Of a stretch of 64,000 bases of DNA, positions 1 to 9,880 are shown in pieces (position 1 is the first letter of the stretch; each line of letters begins with the position of its first letter). The stretch is from Sthenelais limicola. Its lineage: Eukaryota; Annelida; Polychaeta; Phyllodocida; Sigalionidae. A program made the position numbers and the translations under genes. The notes beneath the pieces were generated by a model, which did no database searches, was not told where the DNA came from, and worked only from the letters and a program-made list of their open reading frames with translations. The stretch lies in the NCBI GenBank assembly GCA_942159475.1, contig OW804097.1:53402986-53466985 (forward strand), written 5' to 3'.

Positions 1-3000
1 CCCAAAGTTTCCGAAACATTACATCTATTTCTTATATTCCATTTGCCTTAAGCGAAAAGAATAGGTTGTACTTCCATTTCTATTAGCTTTGCTATTCTAG
101 ACAGCATGCAATAGGGTATTTGCATGTCTCACTCCGCATGTCTGTTACAGTGCATGCTGTGAAGGATGCAGTTCAAATAAAGTATTTAGCAACATTTTTA
201 TCGAAAATTGTAAGGATCTTTGCACTAATATCATGAATTGTGTAAATGATATATAAAAAGCAAATGCATTATGGAAAAGATGAAGTCTTGTTTTATGAAA
301 GCATGTAAAACACACGTTATTTATCAAATCACTGTTAAATATTCCATGTTGAACAGGAGGATGTTTTCCATGAGACGTACAACTCCCATAATTCCCTGCA
401 AATCAAGTTCCAAGATGGTGGGCATGCAATTCCCCTATACGCAGCGATAATGGTGAATGTGGTGAAACTCTTGAGACATATACCTCTAGGTCCACTGAAA
501 AACTCTTAGAGATCGTATTACAGTTAGCATTCTTTCATGTGTACCGCCTCTGTCTCAGTTTCCCCTTTTCCCTTATATCTTTTACCTAACCACTTTTTAA
601 GTGGCCGCATATAATTCCTATTCCTATATATACTACTCACTCCTGAAGAAGACATTTCTCACTCCGGGGATTTTCCGTCATCTTTTTTTAAACCACTAAG
701 CCAGCTTGGGATTTTTCAAATTACATGGTGGCTGATGAGCTTTCTTCGAAACTTCTCAGCTCTTGAGTGAAATTGTGAATACATGTATAGACGATGAGTG
801 TGATGAGTGTGATGTGTGATGTTGGAGACACATTATATTATTGATTACTGCCTATCCCTCATCTTGTGAATGCCCACCATTTACCCATCATTTCGGGTAT
901 TGTTTTCTTTATAAACACAATACCGATACATGGACCACAACCATAGGATTTTGTCTATGCCCACATTTGCTTCGCTATGTTATCATAGATGTTATCATAG
1001 TCGCTAGGCTTGGTATTACAGTATTAGAGCATCGTTTACCACATTATTATTTGCTATTGAACCAGAGGAATTGAGGATTAGCTCCTTTTACTGGTTAGAA
1101 ATCAAGTTTTTCACCTGCTCATACTTTCTGCGGCTGTGAATAGTTGGTACTTTTGAATGCCACTCGGCTCCATATCGCATACAACCATGAATCAATACTT
1201 TTCACCTGCCCCTTTGCATTTATTAGGCGTGATTCACCCAAACAATTCTTAGGAAACAGACTTTCTGTATGTAATTATACATACATCCTTGCCGTATAAC
1301 TTGTGGTTTGTGTTCTTTTTTATTGATTTATTATGCTATCGCCAAGAGAAGCTTGATGCGATAGCATTTACGGTTTCTGTTTTGGGAGGAGAATCATATG
1401 CAGGTAGGCTGTAGGTACGACCTTTTTTTGGCTGTTGCTCTGCTGTTTATGAGCCGATTTTGCTGTTACATTCGATTTAGATCCAGATCCTTATCTGAAC
1501 AAGGTATCAAAATATGGAGTGCCCCCAAAAAAGATGTCTGCCAAAAACATGAAAGTTAGCTTGCACTTTATGGCAAAATCGCATGAGATGTGTACATCGC
1601 TCATGTGAATACACATTCTAAGGGATTGCTAATTTAGTTTAAAATATTGAATTAGTATATGTGCACATGTCACTATTGTTAGCGCTGACATGTTTGAAAT
1701 TCTAGCACAAATTTTGAGTAATTCAGAGCGTTTTTGTCGGGAAAATTTTTAGATTTCTTTTAAGCAATGTTGTACGACTTTCCTGAGATTTGACAGAGGA
1801 AATTAGGCCACACATATGACCATTTCATTTGGCTCTCCCAAGCCTCCTCCCACCTCTCCTGCTCCATACATTTATGGCCTTTTTATGACACTGCAAGTGT
1901 CAATGTCTGCACCAGTCAATTTCTGGCTAAATCTTTAACAAAACCAATCAAAATGATTCTAGATGCATTGTGCTTAAACTCACAGACATTTTTGTGTTTT
2001 TACATATGCAATCCCAGTTATAGTTAGAGCTTTCATACCCATCCCGTCCCACCTGCCATTTACCGGTGCTCCCTTGCCCCACCGCCTCCCTTCCCCGATT
2101 TCCGATCTCCCAGAGCTGATTTAGTACTCTTTGTACTCATCTACATTTGTACTCATCTGCTTGCTCCAACTCATCTGACCATGCTGCGTCCATGCTGGCA
2201 CTTTCAGGCATCATGACTCAAATTCTGTAGCACATCACAGAGGCTGCCCCAGAAGAGTCAATTCCTCCTAGCAATCAACCGGTATTATGTACTACCTGAT
2301 TGTGTGCCATGATGATTAAAGGTGTCTTAAACTCGCATCAATGCATTACAATACATATGATGATTTCACATATATGAATTGATAGTTAAAACATTGAAAA
2401 TATGATCACTCGGAGAAGAGAGACACATAGTGACGGATTCATGAACTAACCCAACTGGAAGAGCCAATTTTGATGCGCATGCGCAAAGCGATTCCAATCA
2501 TGTCATTGTAGGGCCAGATCATTGAAATAAACTCTGAATTATGACAGTTTTGAAGACTTTTGAAAATAATTGTTGGTCGCATTGCTTTAATTATTAATAC
2601 ATGTCATAATTAGATTTTTTGATAATTATTTCCTTACAATAACGCAATTTTAAACGTTTTTTTCACCCAGGTCCAAGCCTAAACTTGGCGATCTCAGTAT
2701 CATCTCTCGTCGGAAGATTTTTACTTGTTTGCATTATTGTAGCTCATATATAAGTCAAATAATGACATTTCTGGAAAGTTTTCAATGCAACAACAGCTCT
2801 CTTTGAAAGATACTGAACCTGATATGACGGATGAGGTTGCATGTTGAATGCTTGAATGTGGTTGAATTTGTCACAATGGTCATTTATGGGTACTTCATAA
2901 AACCCTCACTGTCATGCTCATTTATTGGTACTCTATAAACGAACTGGCCGCACATGTGTCATTTTATGACCCAACGAAAATAGAAAAAATCTTTATAAAT

Positions 3001-3605
3001 AATTAATATTCACACATATTTAGGTATTCTAGATTCGTATAGCTGATGTTATAAGCATCATTTTGCTAGTTCCAGCATATTTCTGTGACTATTTTAAGTA
3101 AAAAATATAACTTTGTTACTGGCACAAAGATTAGGAACGAGTGCCATTCCCTTGAGAATTAAAGGTTCAATTGGTTTACTAATAGAGGGTCGATATCTAC
3201 ATTGCTCTTAAAAAGAAAGTATATTTAAAAAATTTCATTTAACGGAAAGATTATTTCACGATTACAGAAAACCATGTGGCGGTAGCATTCATTTTTGTTA
3301 ATACAAGAATCTAACCTCTTTAGAAGCAATATCTTGTAAATTCGGACGGAGTATGAAATTCGGAGGCCGTTCTAGGATTGAGTCTCAGATATTGTTATAG
3401 ACATGCACCTGTAGATAGGTTATTTGGTTTTGCTGTTTGGGTCTGTAGCTCAGCTTGACGGTCGATTTAGTTAGGATATTATTGTAGATAATCGAAAATG
3501 TGACCATCTCTGAGATGATGAATTTTAGGGGGGGCGGGGGGATTCGCTCCCCCGAAAATGAATTTTAGGGGGAGCACTGTAAACATGGGTTAAGGATAAA
3601 TACAG
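1..3605. other. Gene-free A+T-rich stretch
   Basis: No reading frame here has domain-like or coding character; the short open frames (for example 841-1074) look like chance. A small TGATGAGTG-type simple repeat lies near 790-820 and a G-rich/C-rich short inverted pair near 3530-3560. A segment at about 2668-2740 resembles 28514-28582 and is probably a diverged dispersed repeat. Confidence 0.6.
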
Positions 3606-3702
3606 GATAACTAACGAGTTGGTTGAAGGATTGTGAATATTGCACGAGTTGCGCAGCAACGAGTGCAATATTCACACTCCTTCAACCAACGAGTTAGTTA
3701 TC
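3606..3702. repeat. 97-bp imperfect palindrome at the end of a dispersed repeat
   Basis: Left and right arms pair almost completely around a centre near 3654 (core GTTGCGCAGCAAC). The outer arms read GATAACTAAC...GTTAGTTATC and the inner arms ATATTGCAC...GTGCAATAT. The CGAG/CTCG blocks in each arm are flipped relative to a perfect palindrome. The same inner hairpin recurs at about 20746-20780, so this is a repeat-family terminus and not a one-off hairpin. Confidence 0.8.
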
Positions 3703-4440
3703 TGATTTATTATATATGCTTTATTTAAGGTTAAACAAAGTATATTTTGTAGAAATATTATCAAATTACAGCTTTATATGATGCTTGATCATGTATTTTT
3801 GTGCATAGGCCTATCACCATGCATCACGCTGTTCTATTGGGCATCACGGCGAAGGAAACCCAGTTGAGAAAAATAGCTCACATTTCTGAATCAATTTTAA
3901 ACACTTCCACAGCTTTAGATTCTTAAAAAATAAAGTTATACTTTGATAAAGGGTATACCTTGATAAAGATGAAAGGATTTTAGTTTATTGATTCATTTGA
4001 ATGAGATATTACACCTCAACCTGCGTTGAAAGTTACGACGATCTGCATAGGCCTATATCATTTTTGTTGTCAGTTGGCAGTGGCCGGAAAATCACTGACG
4101 TTTTCGAATGAATTTACATCCTTTTCACAGCTTTAAAAACTTTTAAACCCACACTAAAGCTTTAACAAAGGGTAGACTAAATAAATATGAAAGTATTTTA
4201 GTTTATTTCCTTCTTTTTGATCTAATTTCACCGTTCTACCTCCCGTTCTGTCTGCGTTGAAGCTCGTTGACAACTGATCAGTTGAATGGCGCGATTCCAC
4301 TCAGGTGGACCTACACGCTGTCATAGGCGCCTTCAGAGCGTGGAGTTGTATACGGCACAACTCAGAGCGTGGAGTTGTATACGCACCCAACGTATACAAC
4401 TCTACAATACGTTGTTTAAACGGCAACGCGTATATAATAA
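3606..4440 (+). repeat. Palindrome-ended dispersed repeat, copy a
   Basis: This copy runs from the palindrome to a right end containing GCAACGCGTATATAATAAG. It includes two short direct repeats (AGAGCGTGGAGTTGTATACG near 4335 and 4363). The right half matches 15200-15420 in inverted orientation, and the middle (TTTAGTTTATT, CTGCGTTGAA) matches 15420-15700. No transposase frame is visible, so it is probably a non-autonomous DNA element. The exact boundaries are not proven. Confidence 0.65.
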
Positions 4441-4639
4441 GGGGGTAGAAGTCACTCCGGCCTTTTGTATCTTGTTTTTATGCTATTGCTATAATTGTTG
4501 TCATTTAATTGCAATGGGCAGTTAAATGTGTTTAAGTACAAGTAGTCCATTTCGATTCTTCATCTCATATCCGTTTCGTCGTTTCGTCTAGACCACCACT
4601 GCCACCACTTTAATAGTCCTATGGCAGTAGGGGTAGCAT

Positions 4640-4885
4640 TGTCATGGTTGGTTGGTTGGCCAGCCAGTGGTGGTATTGGTGGTGGTGGTCATGCTCAGTG
4701 GTAGTGAGTGGGGGTGACAGTGGGTGCATGTATGCATGAGTGCATGTATGTATGCATGCATGTACATGAATGTATACATGAATGGGACATGTATGGGTGT
4801 ATGTAAAATATATGTGTGTAAGTAGTATCCGGGGTATGACATTGTGTGTATGTGTACATGTATATGTATGCCTATGTGTATGTAG
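4640..4885. repeat. Low-complexity TGG/TGTATG-rich tract
   Basis: The sequence is built from GGTTGGTTGG, TGGTGGTGG and TGCATGTATG-type words. The open frames across it on both strands simply reflect the repeat (His/Tyr/Ile or Val/Cys-rich translations) and are not genes. Confidence 0.8.
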
Positions 4886-5673
4886 CCCATTGCAATTTTA
4901 TATGACGTTAGTCATAGCCGTGCATCTTGTTTTTGTTTCACCTCCCTTTAGCTGTATCAGAGCTATACAACAAAATGTATATCTCTGGCTGTATGTTTGC
5001 TCTGTGTAGCGTTACATATTACGGGCCGCCTGCCTATATGCTACGTCCCCTGTTCATTGAAGCGTGGCCATACTTATGGCTAGTTACTTATAGAGCCAGT
5101 GTTCATTAAAGCATAATTGGGTAAGATATGATTCAGTAGGTGTTATTATTTTAATCTTATTTATTCATGAAAATACAAACAGTAGCACGCTCGTCAAAGT
5201 TGACTTTTTTCATTGTGCCCTGACTAACATCGGTTTATTACACAGGAGAAGGATGGGAATTATATCATATTTTGTATCTTTTTTTAAATAGAGTAAACCA
5301 TGGTACAGCAATGCTTTCATGAAGTTCCTCTATTTAATTCATAACATTTTTAACTCAACAATGGTGTGGGTAAGGGAGTCTTTATTCAAACTCAGCTAAG
5401 ACTAACAGTTCTTTGCGCGCGCGCCAATAATACATTAAATGGAAAGGAGCAATTGAGGTAATAAAGAGAAATCAATTAGAGATATCAATTAGATAAACAA
5501 TTATATAATCAGTCAATGGTAGGAATTACAGATCAATTAAAGGTATTCTTACACCACAGTAATTATATAACAATTACAGAAACCAATTAATGACCACCAA
5601 TTGTCCCCGCACTGTCTATTTGACTGTTCACTTTACTCCTCGTGTCCCAAAGTCCAAAAGTAGTGAGTAGTGA
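4886..5673. other. Non-coding DNA 3' of YR element 1
   Basis: No coding signal. It contains a GCGCGCGCGC run near 5415 and several AATTA/AATTG-rich words. The 3' terminal repeat of element 1 should lie here if it survives, but I found no direct or inverted match to the sequence 5' of its gag. Confidence 0.5.
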
Positions 5674-7144
5674 TTACTCTGGGAGTTTTTTCGTCATAAC
5701 CTTGGTCATGTCCATCCTGTCTTCAATGTCAGGTTTCAAATAATTCTGGTAGCAGACTGAATGCCAATTCCCTAGCATTCGTATAGAGTCAGCATCGAGA
5801 CCACTCCTGTGACCCCAGGTCGCTGAACCCCGACGGAAACTGTGGCAGCTGATGGTGCTGGTGTCTTGGACCTTTTCCCCCAGGGTGGATCTAACCCGGT
5901 CTATGAAGTCCTGAGAGTGCAGTACCCAGGTCCTATCCCCCACTTGGTAACTTAGTGCAGGTGCACTCGGGGGCACAGAAGGGGCACTTTGTAGTAGCGC
6001 GTATACTGCCCTCACTGGGCAAAGCTTGTGACCCCTTACACGGGGCAGGGTCACCACATGATCATTGTCCTTGTATTGATTGGTTTTGGCCCACACAATT
6101 TTAATCACAATACCTGTCAGTGTGAAGGTAAAGTCCTCTTTTCTTATACAGGGATGCAAGTTCGTAGATTATCAACTGAATTCAGATATATGGAAAAGTC
6201 AGCAAATGTCCCATACAAATACACTAAATCGACTCCTACATACCAAAATTTTCTCAAAATTCCATTTGACAGACAATATTAGGGGAGTGATGTGTAGAGA
6301 CCTCTATCTAAGTGTTCTCACGGAGCCTGGAGCTAACGGAGCCGCCTATCCCTGTCGGGGGAGAGGCGGCCTCAGATCATAACTGAAGTGAGATTCCCGA
6401 TATTTCCGTTAGTCTTTAGCATTGAGTCTATGGAGGTCACGGAAATACCCGAGGTCCTTCACTCAAGACCTCCGGGAAGGGTGCAGCAGGTGGCCCTTGG
6501 ACTGACCCAGATACCCACTGTTAGTTAGGCCGCACTGTTGTACATACACACATGGTCCTTATATGACATGTGCGCCTTTATCTACCTCCCCCTGGACCTT
6601 GGAAAATGTTCAGATTATTTTACCTTACCCGACTTGCATCCCTGCTTATAGGTATCGCATTAGCAGGTTGTGCTGGGTCTGCGAAAACATTAGATTTGTG
6701 AAGACAACCATAAAACATAATCATACATGCCGCCCAAATAGCCATGTCTCTAGGATCCAGCAATGATAGCTTGGCTCTGATGACTAAAAGTAACTCAGGT
6801 GTGATGGGGGCTTTCCTTGTTACCTGGGAACCTTTCACTCGGTGTATGCCTTTGAGTGTGGCTCGTAGTTGGTAATCCATATTGAGAGGGTTTGCATACC
6901 CTTGTTCTTCATGTAATATACACACAATGTTTAAGTATTGCTTAATACTGTTGTATGAGAGCCTGCGGGCTAGCCAGGCAGAATATAAACATAGCACATG
7001 TGAAGTTGCTGGCACAGGTGTCTTGTGGTAAAGTTGGCAGAACCTGAAGTAGGTCCTTCGGTGTGTATCATAGGCCTTCTTTGTATTAGGTGCCCATGCT
7101 TGGTCCTGGTATTTTCTGACTTCCTCTAGGAGGACCTGCTCCAT
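5674..7144 (-). pseudogene. Tyrosine recombinase of YR element 1, split by an insertion
   Basis: This is the integrase/recombinase that would resolve and insert the circular DNA intermediate. The N-terminal half (6645-7144, ATG at 7144) has the helical core-binding domain and the FYGCLHKSNV block. The C-terminal half (5674-6142) has the WAKT block, HSFRR (H-x-x-R box), GNWHS, and a terminal Tyr in YQNYL. The first catalytic Arg, expected in the LRKSN-type block, is His here (codon 6698-6700). The halves are in different frames because of the insertion at 6149-6644; subtracting it plus one 6-bp duplicate (502 nt) puts both in one frame. Family assignment is firm; inactivity is inferred from the breaks. 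Confidence 0.88.
6149..6644. mobile_element. 496-bp insertion with 13-bp inverted ends inside the recombinase
   Basis: The ends are CAGGGATGCAAGT and its exact reverse complement. Both are flanked by the 6-bp direct repeat CTTATA (6143-6148 and 6645-6650), as expected of a target-site duplication. The host frame is consistent if insert plus one duplicate is removed. No transposase is encoded; an internal GCCGCCT...AGGCGGC hairpin lies near 6340-6371. The CAGGG terminus resembles hAT ends, but hAT elements duplicate 8 bp, so the superfamily is uncertain. It is best described as a MITE-like non-autonomous DNA transposon. Confidence 0.8.
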
Positions 7145-7145
7145 C

Positions 7146-8681
7146 TCAGGTGCCCACCGCCGCTAGAGTGCGCTCCATGCGGGCCACACCCCCTGGCTCT
7201 TCCATCCGAGAGATCACATCAGCCAGAGTGTTGTACCGGCCCGGGTAATGGAGTGCGGTCAGTCTGAAATTGTATACCATGGACATGTGGTATATACGTT
7301 TGAGAGCTGCGTTAATGTCCTCATCAGGGGACCGGCCCTTGTTTATCATACCGATGGCAGCTTTTGAGTCACAGTGTACTGTGACATTTTTATCGGCCCA
7401 TCTTGGCCGGAAGATGGCACATGCTGGTTCCAGCATTAGCACTTCCTTGTAATTAATGTGCTTGGCCTGCATTCCTGGCCAATCGCTCCAATTAATGTAA
7501 AACCACTCACCCAAGTGATAAGCTCCGCCGCCTGTCTGGCAGGCATCAATGGCGACGGGTGTGTAAGCGCGCTTGTTAATCAGTGGAAGAGAGCCGTTAA
7601 ACATACGGGCTTGATCAATCCACCACTGAACATCCAGTCGCATAGCTTGTGTCACCCGACAACGGTGCCAAGGCGTGGTTAATGTCTTAATCCTATCATA
7701 GATGTGGTGTACAAAGTGTTTCCCACCGTGGAAAACACGCCTCGCCCAATTAAGTTTTCCGGCGAGACTTTACAAGGCTCGCTTGCTAATGTTCTTCTTT
7801 CCCAGAGTCTCCATCAGCAGAGATATCAGGTCACATATCTTATCGGCTGGTAATCCCAGACACATGGTATTCGTATCAATATCTATCCCCAAGAAAGAGA
7901 GTCTTTGAGTTGGTCCAATCACTTTGTTGTAGTTGATAGAAAACCCCAATCTCCGGCACAAGTTAATGAGTGCATTGAGGGCATTGATGCTATGGGTGTG
8001 GTCGTCAGATAAGTACAAGAAATCATCGCAGTATACGACCAGGTTTGGAAAACCCATCCTAGTCATCATTCTGCGAATAGATTGTGTGAGAGTATTAAAT
8101 ATTCCCGGAGACAGTCTCGCTCCAAAAGGCAGACGGCTGTCATACATGTAGGTGGGGTGGTCCTGTCCAGTAAAAGTCCAACTCAGCCCCAATACCGGGT
8201 GGTCGGCGGGGTGTACTCTGACCGACCGGTAGGCCCCTTGCAAGTCCATTTTACACATCCATCCCCCAGGTGTGACCATTGTGAGAGCTTCGTCGAAGCT
8301 TTGATAACTGAAGGGTTGGTGTACAGCTAGATCATTTACGGCCTTCCCCAATGGCCGACTACAGTCATGTATTAGTCTAACTTTATTTGAATCAGGCTTA
8401 GGTATAGCCCCCAGCGCTGAGGTAATAGTCATTGGCTGATCCACTGATATATAACGATTATTGTTTAGTTCAACTGTGATTTGCTGTTCTACTATAGGTA
8501 AAGCACTATCCTTTGTACACGACAAGTAATTGTCCATGAAGGCCAATTCGGGTGGTGTTGAGGCATTGGTGATCCGAAACCCATGTTTAACCCCGCTGAG
8601 TATGTATTCTCGATCCTTGTCATCTGGGGCTAAACACTCCTTCCAGGCTTCATAGATCAGCGCTCCATCCCCCCGAATCAC
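7146..8681 (-). pseudogene. Reverse transcriptase-RNase H of YR element 1, one in-frame stop
   Basis: This region encodes the RNA-dependent DNA polymerase and RNase H for replication of the element. In the RT part (7773-8681), residues about 85-260 carry IPKPDSNKVRLIHD, the KMDLQGAYR block, LPFGARLSPGIF, and the catalytic YCDD at codons 8022-8033. The RNase H part (7149-7655) shows the acidic residues in DACQTGG, YKEVLMLE, CDSKAA and TLADVIS. Both parts are in the same frame, broken only by a TAA at 7770-7772; translation between the two (7656-7769) is otherwise open and RT-connection-like. The frame overlaps the gag stop in the -1 frame. Its first in-frame ATG is about 49 codons in, downstream of conserved sequence, which argues against independent initiation. 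Confidence 0.88.
7770..7772 (-). other. Premature TAA between RT and RNase H of element 1
   Basis: This is a single stop codon in an otherwise continuous minus-strand frame running from 8681 to 7146. The residues on both sides belong to one polypeptide (RT connection region). It is probably a point mutation in an old copy. Confidence 0.8.
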
Positions 8682-9835
8682 TCCCCGTTTTTTGGCCCCT
8701 CCTTTGGGGTTTTGCTGTGGCTATATTTACACTTCTCCCCGTAGGGGCAGCCGTCCTTGGTTCTGAATAGCCTGCAGGGTTCAGAGGCTTTGGACGCCCA
8801 ATTATCCTTATGCCCTTTCCCCTGACTGTTTCCCTTGTCCTTGGCAGGTTGTTTCCGGGCGGTTAGTATCGAAGCAGTTAGGGACATCACTGGTGTGCCC
8901 CAAGCAAACCCATACTGTGCCTGTATCTCACGATATCTGGTGTCATACTCCAATATACTGTGCCACTCGTAATGATCCAAGTATTCATATACACTCACAG
9001 TGTAGGCATGGTAGTATTCCACGTCTTCGCGCTTTAGATCCCCTGTCACTAGGAGCTGGTGCAGCAGGCGTAAATTAGCTGCTCCCCACTCAGCTATAGT
9101 GAGGTAAGATAAGATAAGGAGTTGTTTATTTGTCGTAGTCAATTGTACAGAGGAGATACAAATGAATAAAATAAGAAGAGAGACAAAAAGGTCGACATGC
9201 CTATATGATGCTGTAGGGCACCATTTCTTCCGGCTGTTACCAGAATAGGCTTGGTGGTGGTCATCCGCCTTGATGGTGTATGTCCCTTCTTTCCCTTCCA
9301 CCAGTGACATTTTTTCCTTCTTCTTAGCTGCCAGGCGCAGGGCTATTTTCTCTGGCACGAAATTCACAATCTTAAGTGCTTTCTTGGTGGCAGAGCGCAG
9401 TGTGAGATAAATCCTGGGGTCTGAGCCAAACATGGCCCCTCCTACGGCCGGTTGCTTAGCCCCATCTTCCCCGGATCCAGTCTCCCCGTTTATGAACTGA
9501 TCCAGATCTGCTTCCAGTTTATCTATATTTTCACCCTCGGTCTTCTCTTCTCCCTCCTTCTTGTCCTGGTCGCCCCCGGCGTCCCCTGTCTTGGGCGATG
9601 GCCGGGGAGGCGGGATGGGGACATGCAAGTTCCCGAAGTGATGTAGAGAGTCCAGCAGTAGAGAAGATTGTCCGACTGACAATCCCAAGAGGGTCACTGA
9701 AGCGGGTGTAAGTGTTCTTAGTACATGGTAGGCTGATATGTCTTCCTTGACCATTTTCTTGGTCGTTTTATCCAGTAAGCCAATTTCATTGGCCCAGTCA
9801 ACAAAGACAAAGTCTTCCTCATTGTAGGTAATCAT
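8678..9835 (-). CDS. gag-like protein of YR element 1 (CCCH zinc finger)
   Basis: This is a nucleic-acid-binding structural protein for the element's particle. The frame is open to 9880; I chose the first ATG at 9835 (385 aa). Features are a charged, Glu/Lys/Gly-rich linker (about residues 95-150), a middle helical region, and near the C-terminus a CCCH finger with spacing C-X8-C-X5-C-X3-H (CRLFRTKDGC PYGEKC KYSH). The tail is Lys/Gly/Pro-rich. A hydrophobic stretch (VDLFVSLLILFICIS, about 9160-9210) looks foreign and coincides with a probable small retroposed insert (9095-9225). The stop overlaps the pol frame. No clear homology is visible outside the finger; the gag call rests on position and the finger. 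Confidence 0.75.
   Translation of the reverse strand: MITYNEEDFVFVDWANEIGLLDKTTKKMVKEDISAYHVLRTLTPASVTLLGLSVGQSSLLLDSLHHFGNLHVPIPPPRPSPKTGDAGGDQDKKEGEEKTEGENIDKLEADLDQFINGETGSGEDGAKQPAVGGAMFGSDPRIYLTLRSATKKALKIVNFVPEKIALRLAAKKKEKMSLVEGKEGTYTIKADDHHQAYSGNSRKKWCPTASYRHVDLFVSLLILFICISSVQLTTTNKQLLILSYLTIAEWGAANLRLLHQLLVTGDLKREDVEYYHAYTVSVYEYLDHYEWHSILEYDTRYREIQAQYGFAWGTPVMSLTASILTARKQPAKDKGNSQGKGHKDNWASKASEPCRLFRTKDGCPYGEKCKYSHSKTPKEGPKNGE
8687..8693 (-). promoter_or_regulatory. Candidate -1 ribosomal frameshift site (A AAA AAC) at the gag-pol overlap
   Basis: On the minus strand the heptamer AAAAAAC is phased as A-AAA-AAC in the gag frame, two codons before the gag TGA (8678-8680). Slipping back one nucleotide enters exactly the RT-RNase H frame. 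This is the standard X-XXY-YYZ arrangement used by many retroelements. A downstream stimulatory structure could not be decided by eye; the following 20 nt are G-rich. Function is inferred. Confidence 0.6.
9095..9225 (-). mobile_element. Probable retroposed 3' tail fragment inside gag of element 1
   Basis: Read on the minus strand, the segment ends in AATAAA followed by a CTTATCTTATCTTAC-type repeated tail, as LINE/SINE 3' ends do. Its translation is hydrophobic and unlike the charged gag around it. A similar AATAAA plus CTTAATC-repeat tail ends the LINE fragment at 24395. The insert happens to keep the frame open. The left boundary is approximate. Confidence 0.45.
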
Positions 9836-9880
9836 GGAGGCTGAGTTAAACGTGCTTAAAACTAGTTTTAAGCCTCCCAA

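Larger units (their letters stand above)
5674..9880 (-). mobile_element. YR element 1: DIRS/Ngaro-group tyrosine-recombinase retrotransposon (decayed)
   Basis: Three adjacent minus-strand coding blocks occur in the order gag (CCCH zinc finger), reverse transcriptase-RNase H, tyrosine recombinase. This is the gene order of Ngaro-like YR retrotransposons, and no methyltransferase domain of the DIRS type is seen. Spacing is compact: pol overlaps the gag stop, and the recombinase ATG lies within 2 nt of the RNase H stop. The element is dead: there is a nonsense codon in pol, a replaced catalytic Arg, and a 496-bp insertion in the recombinase. Terminal repeats were not found, so element ends and subfamily remain open. 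Confidence 0.85.

Noticed and set aside
3440..3510. tRNA-like A-box word (GTAGCTCAG)
   Set aside because: No B box, no acceptor or anticodon stems could be paired; not a tRNA and not a convincing tRNA-derived SINE.
4642..5009. His/Tyr-rich and Val/Cys-rich open frames
   Set aside because: They are translations of TGTATG/TGG simple repeats.
6160..6619. An intron inside recombinase 1 (GTAAGGTAA follows the first half)
   Set aside because: The gap is bounded by perfect inverted ends and a 6-bp direct repeat, and the frame is restored by removing exactly that unit; a transposon insertion explains it better than splicing.
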